A DNA stretch of 21,810 nt from JBFKOL01 sp041628815 (GTDB lineage: Bacteria; Bacteroidota; Bacteroidia; Chitinophagales; Saprospiraceae), in NCBI GenBank assembly GCA_041628815.1, contig JBFKOL010000032.1, positions 1 through 21,810 of the forward strand, written 5' to 3'. The notes beneath the pieces were generated by a model that ran no database searches, had not been told where the DNA came from, and was given only the letters and a program-made list of their open reading frames with translations. Each line of letters opens with the position of its first letter. Positions within the stretch are counted from its first letter, which is position 1. A program made the translations under genes and the position numbers. Positions 6,924-18,900 of the stretch are shown piece by piece.

Positions 6924-9900
6924 ATGAGTAGACTTAATACAAGTCGACGGAGCCATTCTCCGATACGATTCTCTGCTAATTCATTCAGATTTTACAGTTT
7001 GATTATTGGTCTTTTCTCTTCAATTACTCTTGTGGCCATTAATCCCGAGAGGGCTAAAGGCATCTTATCAAGTATCTTAAAGCACGAGAATCAAGACTTA
7101 CGAGCCGTCCAGGCTGGAGATCAACATTCTGGAGATCTCGACGATGTAATACAGGATATGTTTGGGGCACCTGCCAGTCTTTTATCCAGCACGGAAACCA
7201 TTTCGCCAGGTTCTTTGATCATCAACATGGGTGCTGAACCACAAACCATCGCCAACGGCCTCAAACCTTACGGACTGATATTCGATCTGATCAAAAATCA
7301 TGGTGTATCTGTAAAGTGGGTCATCAACCCTTCCAAGTCGAGCAACAAGAATACAGGCTTTGATGACATTGACTTCTCCTATAACGGTATCGACTTCAAA
7401 TCAGGTGCATTTGTCATTCCATCCGTATTTCGATCGGCCGAGGTCAATGCCGCCATCAACAATTGGATCTCACAAGGGGTGGTGGCCATCACCACTACTT
7501 CAGCCCTGGACCTTCCTGTATTTACCACCTTGACCAATGCTCCCAACTGGACATTAGATGCAGCCAACGGCAGCAAAGTAATAGCCGGTCTTTCGTCTGC
7601 AGGTATACCTGAGTTTAACGACGAACTGGAAATGGATCCTAACTACCGCTTTAAACCGCCAGATCAATTGGATTGTTGCGATTATCTCTACGTTATGCCT
7701 CATGCCGACCCGGAATGGGCAACACACAGTAATCTCTACACCTGGACCCAAGCCAAACCAACGGGATGCCGGGGGTGGGTGTGGTCGGCCTGTCATGCAG
7801 TAAGTGCGCTTGAAAATTCGTTTGACTATATCACTCCGGATCCGACCAGGCAAATGAATTTTCTGGTAGATACCGCGTTCACCGCCGATCCTAATAACGA
7901 TCCATGGGGTGAAAACTCTGCAGTACTTTGGGGGGATCACGACGATGGTGATGGCGACTATGTCTACGACAACGCTTACGTCACTGATCCTTTTATGCAG
8001 TTTATGGGCAAGCTGGACGGTGCACAAGAGAGTGGCTCTGAATCCCTGTATATGCCTTATGCAAGCACAGACTGGCGATCTTCAACTTCGGTAGCCATAT
8101 ACGATGATCCTCATCCGGATACAGAACCGGGAGGAATTGCCGAGGGAAACAAACCCGCAAAACTGGTATATGGTCCCGCATTTGGAGTAGGTACGAAATC
8201 AGATTATTCTACGGGAAACGGCTGGGTCATGTACGAAGCACAACATTCGATAGGCGGAAACGAACCAGAATTTGTTGCTGCCTACAGGGCTTTTTTCAAT
8301 TTCTCATTTATGGCGGCATTGGAAAGGGGAGCGGATGTGGACTACGTCATGATGCCTCCTGACTCTATTATTCAAGGAACGTCTATTGACTTATCGGCTA
8401 TAGCCACCAACTCGCAGCCACAGTATACCTTCGAATGGTCCATCTCACCCAATGTGGGAAGTTTTTCTTCCAACCCACAAATGACAATGGAGAGCGATAC
8501 GGCAAAGACGGTTTATACTTCTCCCACAAATACCTCCACCGTCAATGCTATTATATCTCTTTCCGTCAGGGACAATTGCAGCATCGTCAAACGCATCAAC
8601 GCTAATGTCGTTCTCAAGCCAACACCTCCCTCTCCACCCACTTGTTCGAACAGCATAGTCAGCATCGCACCCAATGCCTCTACAGAAATAGATCTCACCA
8701 CGTTGGCCACCGATATCAATGGCGATCTTCAACCTTCCGGGTTTTCGATAACTACCAATCCTACAGTTGGCAGTGTGGCAATAAATGCCAGCGCCATAGC
8801 CAAATACATTCCAAAATTCAATTATGTGGGTTTGGACAGTTTTAGGTTCAGTGCCACGGACAATGCAGGTAACACATGTATTGGGAAGGTTACAGTCAAT
8901 ATTTCATGTCCCACCGGTCCGTCCACCAATCAAATCTGGGGGACGGTTTACTACGATGGAAGTGAGGACGGTATCAGTAATGAGCTGGACTATGGCTATC
9001 CATTAGGAGCGACCATCAGACTCTATCAGGACAATGGTACGAAAGGAAAATACGAGCCTGGTACTGATGTTGAATTGACAACAATTTCTCCTGATATCTC
9101 GGACAGCAGTGGTGTTTTTAACTTCAATATCAACAATTTCTATTCCATTACCTTAAAGGATTCCATTACTGCAGATGCCAACACCGCGAACGAAAAATCA
9201 AACAATGACATCAAAATAGATCAGAGCGATTTCGATCTCAACAATACGGATCATTCTTACGCGGCTTTCAGGTTTACGGATTTAAACATTCCGCAAGGGG
9301 CCAATATTACCAACGCCTATATGAGCCTGTACAATAAGGATAACGAGACCAGCACCAGCAGCTCTTTTCAGATTGTTGCTATGGATACGGCTGATGCCCC
9401 GGCAATTCTACAGACCACGAGCTACCTGTCCAATGTGTACAACGATTCTTCGACTGTTTCCAGCGTCCCCTGGAATATATCAGGTGATTTATCGGCGGAT
9501 ACGCGCTACCACTCTCCTGATCTGTCGTCGATAGTTCAGGAAATTGTCAGTAAGCCAGGCTGGTCTTCGGGTAATGCCATCACGTTTGTGATTGACAACG
9601 ATCCTGCAGGCAATGACGATATAAAGTTTCATTATTCCAATGCAGGCGTACCAAAGCAACCGCATCTGATTGTTGCCTATTCGATTGATACATTACACTA
9701 TCTAGTCCGCCTGGATACGGCATCTGTTCCAGCCAATATTGACACCACTTCGAAGACTGTTTTGAGCACCTTCTTTACCGGGCATGGTCAGAGTACTTGT
9801 GCTATGGACTTTGGATTGACCGAGCCCAACAATCCTCCTGAAGCATTGGACATCACCTTTGGTCCGATCATCAGCTGTGCGGATACAACGATGATCGATA

Positions 9901-12900
9901 CATTCCTTGTCAGCGACCCGGACCTCGAACAGTCCGTCGATTCATTTACCATCACTGCACTTCCCTCTCCGAGCGGTAAATTATTTGTAAACGGAACTAC
10001 TGAAATCGCCACGGCACCTTTTGGTTTGTCTGTTCAGGATATGAAATCATTGCGCTTCCTACCAGCCCCAGGTTATACGGGAGAAGTCATTTTTACTTAT
10101 ACCGCCACGGACAACGATCCTGATCCTGCCACCAGTTTAAATGCAACCTATACGATAGTGGTCAACAACTGTCCTCCAATTACATTGGATGACACCAATG
10201 CTCCGCTATCGAGTTCATCCGGTAATACATTGTTGTCAGAGCTGCTGAGCGGAACGGACAGTGACGGAGCGGTCGTGTCCTTCGAGATCAACAGCCTTCC
10301 TCCGTCCAATACGGGCCTTCTTTTATTCAACGGCGTGCCTTTAGGTGTTGGACAAGTCATAGATACCGCAGATGTGGACCTCTTGAGTTTTACGCCCAAT
10401 GGTTCATTTATTGGGAATGCAAGCTTTACCTTCTCCGCAATAGATGATGATGCCTCTAAAGATTTAAGTCCTGCGACCTATACGATCCCTATAGCCAATA
10501 CAGCTCCAAAAGCCGTTAACGTCCAGAATCCCACGCATATCCTTGACACAGGTGAGGTTCGATTGATCACACCATTATTGGGAACCGACGTAGATGGCGT
10601 GGTGGAGAAGTTTGTCATTGCTTCGCTTCCGGCTTCGGGATTACTGATTGTCGGAATGGATACACTTGCTGTAAATGATACGCTTACGGCATCACAAGCT
10701 GCGATGATCAAGTATGATCCAGAAAGCGGTTACAGTGGGACCGTGATGTTTACTTATAATTCCATCGATGATCTCGGAGCGGTTTCGGCTGCCTCCGGGA
10801 TATACTCGATAATGGTTACCCGGGCCCCTGAAGCACAGGACGTAATCAACGATATCATCTTATACAACGATCCTCCCACACCCATCGACTCATTGATCGC
10901 AACTGATGACGATAGCATTGCTTCCTATTTGTTCTGTGAAATACCTGATGAATCCCTGGGGATCATCTATTTTTTAAGGAATGAGACAGACACCATGTTT
11001 CTCATTGCCCGCGACTATCTGACACGCGATGAGATGAAGACTATGTGGTTTGAACCAGCCGGCAATCAGCCTTCCGATATTATGTTGAATTATGCCGTCG
11101 AAGACAATTGCGGGTTCATCGCCAAAGCCGAGTACGTCATACCTTTCAAAAAATTTGAAATATCACTTGCCAAAAGTTTGTCCGGACATCCTGTTAAAGA
11201 CAAGACTACTGGTTTCTTCAAAACCACATTCAAGTATAAGTTGAAAAATGAAGGCAGTGAAGACCTCGACAGCCTCAGTCTCACGGATGATTTTGCATCG
11301 CAATTCGGTGCTGCTTTTAAAGGACTATCCACCATGCCTCCAAACATTATGCTGAATGGACCAACAGGCACAGGTGGCCCTGATACGAGTTTTACAGGAA
11401 CAGGAAGCCATACGGAATTGCTGGACAGGAGTGGCAAGCTTCTACCGGGAGACACGTTGTCTGTCACCGTCGAAGTGCTCATCGATCCCTCCTCGGGAAA
11501 AGTGCCTCTTAAAAACCAGGCTGTCGCTTCAGGACTTCCCGTCGATGACATGGGTAATCCATTCAAGGACGCGAAGGGTAACGAATATGGCTTCGTGATG
11601 GATGTATCCGATTCGGGTAAAAATCCTTCCGGCGTAAACGATGGAGAGTTGGGAGCCCAAATGGGCAGCACCAGTGACTCAACGGTGCTTTATCTACCTG
11701 ATGTTTCGGTTACCAAAGGAATAGCAGACGGCAAGTTACTTTCGAGTGGAAATATCGAAGTAAGATTTGACTTTGAAGTGCTGAATACCGGAAACACATG
11801 GCTCACCAATCTTAGCCTTGTTGACAGTCTACACTTCATGCCAGTGTCGCCATCCATCACTGTCAGCAATGTGGATGCTACATCGCCTCCTTTAAAAAAT
11901 ACGAATTACGATGGCATCGGCAATAACGACTTATTGGCCGGAAGTGCTGCGGATACCTTGAAAAACGGCGAATCCTTCAGGGTCGAACTGGTAGTTCAGG
12001 TAACCCCGGAAAACCTGATGTCCATTGCTCCGGCCTTCAATATGGCCATGGTACGCGGCGATATCATCGACTCGAGTGGTCCCATTACGGGTTTCTCAAG
12101 TATATCAGACCTTTCGGATGATGTAACGGGCAGTGCCGCAGGCGGTGATCCTGCAAGCACCAATTCAGATGGCCTCGGTGACCAGGGTACTTTTGATGAT
12201 CCCACACCTCTTACTGTCCCGATCGTTGGAGCTTCCAAGCACGTATCCCGTATAGAAGATGCCTCGAGCGGTATCAATGGCAATGCCGATGTGACCTTTA
12301 AAGTTACACTCAAAAATCTCGGCTCAGATACGCTCTATAACATCAGTGCGATGGACAGCATGTTCTCTCAAATGGGTGGTACTGGGGGAGGTTTTGTCCG
12401 TGTTGTTACAGGTCCTTCTGTTTTGTCTATGGAGAGTGCTTCATCTCAACTGCCCACGGTCAATAAATCATACGGTCCCGATGTCCACGCGAACCTGTTA
12501 TCTGGAACGGATGGTATCATGGCTCCGGGCGACAGTGTGACGATATCCGTTGAAGTCGAATTGGATCCGAATGCTTCCAATGCTCCTATTCCTTTGAACA
12601 ATCAGGTGGTTGCCTCCGGTAAAAATTCATATGGTACTGTCGTTTCTGTGCATTCGGATAGTGGCTCTGATCCTTCGACCTCCAATCCTGGTGCACCGGG
12701 GGATAGCGGTGGAATAGAAGATCCGACGCCCGTCAGCATATCGCGCATTGGTCTGGCCAAGCAGTTGTTGGCGACAAATTTCAAAGGAGATAATTACGAG
12801 GTCACCTTTAGGTTGACACTCCAGAACATCGGCAACGATACCCTTACCTGTGTTACCCTCGTTGAGGATTTGAATGACGAGTTCGGCGCTGCCTTTGTTG

Positions 12901-15900
12901 ATTTTGACTCCACGACATTGACAGTAGATACTTCCGGCGTTACAGGGATACCACCTGTCTTGAATACCTCCTACGATGGAGGCCAGGCAGTGAGTGATTC
13001 CATTTACAACTTTGCCAGCGGAGGTGTTTTGGCTCCAAACGATGTCATCAAAATAGATTTGTCGGTAGTGATCAATCCAAATGCTTCAGGTCTCGAGTTG
13101 CCGGGCGACCTTATTAACCAGGCCGAGGCTGCTGCCAAAGATTCTGACAACACATCGGTCCGTGATTTGTCGGATAGCGGCTCAGATCCCGACGGAAACA
13201 ATGAGGGTGAATCCGGTGATACAGGAACAAAAGATGATCCCACCCCACTGCCTGCCATCGGTGTGGCCAAAGAGACAGGTAAGATCGCAGGACCTTATAG
13301 CAGCGGGCACTATGATGTTACTTTCAACCTGAATGTCAAGAATACGGGGACAGACACCCTGGACCTAACGGGATTGACCGATGACCTGGCGTACCAGTTG
13401 GGTGATGCTTTTCAGTCGGTAGTATCTGTTTCAACACCCGTCACCAATTCACTTACTACGCCTATGCCCGTCATCAACCCCGATTATGATGGTGGCGTGA
13501 CCAATGACTCCTTGTTTGCATTCTCTCAAAATACAAGGCTTGCCCCGCTTGACACGATTGCCTTTGCCATGGTGATCAGAATAAATCCTGCCAAGACCGA
13601 TACGGTTTTACACAACCAGGCCAAAGCATTTGGTTTAGGCCAAAGCGGTTTTTTAATCCAGGATTTTTCAGACAGCGGCATGTCACCCAGCGGTTCAAAC
13701 GAAAATGCGCCCGGGGATACCGGAGGGTCGGGAGACCCTTCACCCATAGTCATATCGTCCATAGGGCTTGCCAAAACAATCACAAACGTCGATGACACCC
13801 CGTCAAGCGGGGCCATTGGAAATTATAACATCACCTTCCAGCTGAGTATCGAGAATACGGGTACTGTCAATTTAAGCAATCCAAGCCTTGTTGAAGATCT
13901 CGAATCCCAGTTGGGAGGGGCTTTTGTCAAGGTCGTTGCCGGGCCAAGCATCACCTTCAGCAATGCGGCTCAGTCACCGATGGTTAACAACGCATACAAT
14001 GGCATTGCACCGAATGATTCGATCTTCAATAATACGAGCAATGGATTATTAAACCCCAGTGACAGCATGGTGATAGAGCTGACCATCGAGATCGATCCGA
14101 ATAAAGGTCCTCAACCACTCGCGAATCAAGCGAGCATTCATATGACAGCCGTAGATGCTTTAAACCATCCGCTGAAAGATGAACACGGCAACGAGATCTT
14201 TGCCGTGGATCTGTCCGACTCAGGATCAGATACCCGAAGTGCTAACTCGACAGATGACGATGATATGGGTACGAAAGACGACCCCACCAGGATCGTTCTT
14301 CCACAACTGGCGTCAACCAAAGCCATACTTGACACTGAATTCATTGCTGCCGGCAGTCACCGCGCCTTGACGTTTGAAATAATGGCGGTCAATACGGGAT
14401 CGGATACCGTGAAGAACCTGGTTGTCAGAGATGATGTGGCAGCCCAATTCGGTACCGTTTTTGTTTCTGCCGATGGATCGGATATAACGTTGATCAAAGA
14501 AAAAGTCCAGTTATCGGGAAGTGTGAGCAGCACCTACAATGGGATGTCGAATGATACCCTGTACTCGGGAGCCACCCTTGCTCCGAACGATTCGGTCGTC
14601 ATACGATTTGTCGTCGAAGTGGATCCCGATGCTAGCGGCGGACCCGATCCTTTGCTGAACAGTGCCACAGTGGAAGGTATGGGTACCCAGAGCGGCGAGA
14701 CAACGGTTGACTCCACCGATGCCGCAACACCGCAAAATCCTAGTGTGGAAGGCAGCAATCCGGATGGTCCTGGAAACAGCGGTGGCATCAATGACCCACT
14801 GAATATCAATATCCCGGTTGGGGCCATCAATGATACGGTGACTACAGCTTCCAACGTGCCGGTAGATATAGCCGTTATCGACAACGATATAGAAGGACTT
14901 ACTGGCTTCGACCCTGGCAGCATAGATACCATAGCGGGAGCCGGGCCTGCAAATGGGACTGTATCGATCGATCCGTCAAGCGGCGAGATGACATATACTC
15001 CGGGTGAGTATTATGCAGGTTCCGATCAATTTGATTATGTCGTGTGTGACAGCATTTCACCCAATCCGAATTGTGATACGGCGACCGTATTCATTACAGT
15101 GAAATCTGAGCCTGTTGTGGCTGTCAACAATACTGACACTACCCTGGCCAATACACCGGTCGCCATCCATGTGCTGGATAATGATACCATCGGCCTTGTT
15201 GGCTTGAATTTTTCGACGTTGGATACCATTGCGGGACAAGGCCCTCAAAATGGTACTGTTGTCATCAATATGAATGGTACGGTCACCTATACCCCCGCCA
15301 TTAATTTCACAGGCATCGACAGCTTTGCCTACGTCATTTGTGACAGCATCCAGCCAACTCCCAATTGTGACACAGCCGTGGCAACCGTCCTGATTCCACT
15401 TACACCGATTGATGCCGTAGATGATAACTTCACCTCGAGACCGTTCAATGGGCTTGACGGAGGAAGGACGGGATACATCCTTGCCAATGACAGCCTGGGT
15501 CCTGCCGCGGTGGATTCGGCGGATATCACACTGACCGCAGTCATTGCTGGCACGACTGATACCGGCCAGGTTTACCTCGATCTGTCTGACGGAACGGTCA
15601 TCATCGAACCCAATACCGCGGCGGGTACGTATCACGTGGAATATAGTATCTGTGAAAACCTGAATCCTGTCAATTGCGATACGGCCCATGTAATAGTGAC
15701 GGTCGACCCTGCTCCAATTGACGCCATCGATAATGACTTTACCTCGATGCCGTTCAATGGGTTGGATGGAGGCAGTACCACATCCATTCTGACAAATGAC
15801 AGCCTGAATCATGCGCCACTGGATCCGGATGAGGTCACGCTGACACCGGTCTATGCCGGCACGACGGATACGAGCCAGGTTTATCTTAACCCGTCGACGG

Positions 15901-18900
15901 GAATTGTCGTAGTTGATCCAAATACACCTGCGGGAGATTACGATGTCAAATACAGCATCTGTGAGATTTTAAACCCGGCCAACTGCGATACGGCCACGGT
16001 AACGGTCACGGTAGAAGCTGCGCCGATCGATGCGGTGGACGACGACTTTACTTCGATACCAGTGAATGGCCTCGATGGGGGCAGAACGCCGTCGATCCTG
16101 GGCAATGACAGCTTGAATCATTTTGCGGTTGATACAAAGGATATAACCTTGACGTCCGTCTATACCGGCACGACGGATAGCAGCCAGGTATACCTGGATC
16201 CAGCCAAAGGCACCGTGGTGATCGATCCCAACACACCGGCAGGAGATTACGACGTAGTATACAGCATATGCGAAAAGTTGAACCCCACCAACTGTGATAC
16301 GGCGACGGTAACGGTAACGGTAGAAGCTGCACCGATCGATGCGGTGGACGACGACTTTACTTTGATACCAGTGAATGGCCTGGATGGGGGCAGAACGCCG
16401 TCGATCCTGGGCAATGACAGCTTGAATCATTTTGCGGTTGACACGAAGGATATAACCTTGACGCCCGTCTATACCGGCACGACGGATAGCAGCCAGGTAT
16501 ACCTGGATCCAGCCACAGGCACCGTAGTGATCGATCCGAATACCCCTGCAGGCGATTACGACGTGGTGTACAGCATTTGTGAAAAGTTGAACCCCACCAA
16601 TTGCGATACGGCGACGGTTATGGTGACTGTCGTACCTGCGGCAATTGATGCAGTCGATGACGACTACACGGCCCATGCATTCGACGGATTGGGTGGAGCG
16701 GTGACACCCTTTATACTGGCCAATGACAGCCTGAACAGCCAAGTTGTCGATTCGGCCGATATTACCTTGACGCCAGTGCTGTCCGGTACCACTGATTCGA
16801 TGAAGGTATACCTCGATCCATTGTCTGGCACCGTCGTCATTGCACCGGGAACACCTTCCGGCAATTACGATGTGGTCTATAGTATTTGCGAGAAGTTGAA
16901 TCCGGCAAATTGTGATACAGCTACCGTATCCCTGACTGTGGCTGTACCTATCGTCGCCTTGACCAAGAGTATCGTTTCTATCGACTATCCATCCGCAACG
17001 GGTAATCATAGCCATACCGATGTAACCTTCGAATTGATCATTCAATCCACAGGTACTGATACGCTGCATACCGTTCAATTGAAAGACGACTTCAAACATC
17101 AATTAGGTCCTGAATTTGTACAGGTCATTCAGTCCGAGACCCAAATCATCAGTCAGCAAAGTCAAATCAGTGCCGCAATCAATCCCTATTTTGACGGGGA
17201 CGCCAATGATTCGTTGTTCATTGAATCACCCCTACTGGCACAGGGAGACAGTGTGGTTGTACGAATTACGGCAGCCATCGACCCGAATGCCATCGCCATG
17301 TCACGACCCTTATTAAACCAGGCCAGTGCTTCTGCCATCGGCAATATCGCCAAAACAGTAATTGGCGATCTCAGCGATGCAGCGACTCCCGGACATGCCG
17401 ATCCGTCGGGTACGAACCCGGACGGTCCGGGCGATACGGGTGGCAAGGATGATCCTTTGGAAATATGGGTACCTATGCTCGGTATGACCAAGCAACTGGT
17501 CGGCATTGATAATCCTTCAGATAGCGGCCTGGAAGACCACATCGATGTGACCTATGAATTTCATGTAAAAAATACGGGCAATGACACCCTTGATCTCGTA
17601 CAGATCGTCGATGACCTGGACGGCCAGATTGGTGATGCTTTTGTGTCCATAACGGGTGTCCCGGTCGTTGTAGATCAACACTCACTGGTAGCGCCGGTCA
17701 TCAATACAGACTATGACGGCGCAAACAATGATTCACTCTTTGCTGCAAGAGCCGTACTTGCACCGAATGATTTCATCAAGGTCAGGGTAACGGCCGTACT
17801 CGAACCATTGGTGACCGCGTCTTCGCTTGAATTTTCAAACCAGGCGCTTGCCGTAGGACAGGGACGCCATGCGGACAGCCCGGTGGGTGATCCACATGCG
17901 GATGTTGATTTATACAATGTGTCCTCCGGCTACGTCCCATCGCTGCGGTACAATGCTGCCGATGTCAGTGATTCTGGCGACAGAACGGAATCTAGCAACC
18001 CGGATTCACCGGACGATAAGCTTAGCGAAGACGATCCGACCATTGGCCATATACCGATGGCAGGTCTCGCCAAAGATGTCGTCGATGTACGAGCATCTTC
18101 GAGCAACGAGGTGGGTAACTTTGACATCACCTACGAATTCGTCTACAGGAATACCGGTAACACGGATCTCACCAATATCCAAATCGAAGATGACCTGCGT
18201 GCACAACTGACGGATGCCTTTGTCCGCGTGGTAGATCCTGCAGAATATGATCATTTGGCTACCAATCCGCAGATCATCAGCAGCGGGGCGGATACCGATC
18301 CGCTGGTCAATACCAAATACACCGGTGAGGCACCATTTACAGGTTTGTTCATCGACAAGACAGGACTTTTGAAGCCCGACTCTCAGATTGTGGTGCACCT
18401 GGTAGTCGAGATCAACCCGAATGCCAACGTCATGGTTGATACCTTGTTCAACCAGGCGATCGCTACCGCCAACGGTGCCAATGATGACGGCTTCCCGGCC
18501 TATGATATGTCGGATTATGGCGACGATCCCGAAGGAAACAACAACGACATTGGTGGCAGGGGCACCAAAAAGGATCCTACACCTCTCAACCTTTCCGATA
18601 TGAATGTCGCCAAGGCTGTAGTGGGCATAGGTGCGGCGACCAGCGGCTCCCCTGGTAATGCCAATGTGGAATTCGAATTCAGGATAAAGAACAAAGGCAA
18701 CGAGGATGTAACACAAATCGGTCTGACCGATGACCTTGCCGCACAGCTGGGTGACGCCTTTGTCCAGCTGCCTTCTTCCACTGATATCGGCGTGCATAAT
18801 CCACGCATTGTGGCGAGTTCGGCTCATGTGACGCCGACGCTCAACGCCTCCTATGACGGTACATTCTCCAACGACCAGATCTTCAACGAAGACGGTGTCC

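Noticed and set aside
6684..6956. 90-codon minus-strand open frame upstream of the giant gene
   Set aside because: It crosses the AT-rich block, overlaps the start of the giant gene, and its product resembles no family I know. There is no promoter or start support.
15402..16943. CRISPR-like or satellite repeat array
   Set aside because: The 309-bp period is coding, in frame and without spacers; the repeats are protein domains.
15057..17102. Minus-strand open frames of 251 and 377 codons with internal repeats
   Set aside because: The apparent repeats are the antisense image of the 309-bp Ig-like repeats; the sense frame explains them fully.
18006..18827. 273-codon minus-strand open frame
   Set aside because: It is antisense to the second DUF11-like array, with no protein signature and no plausible start context.
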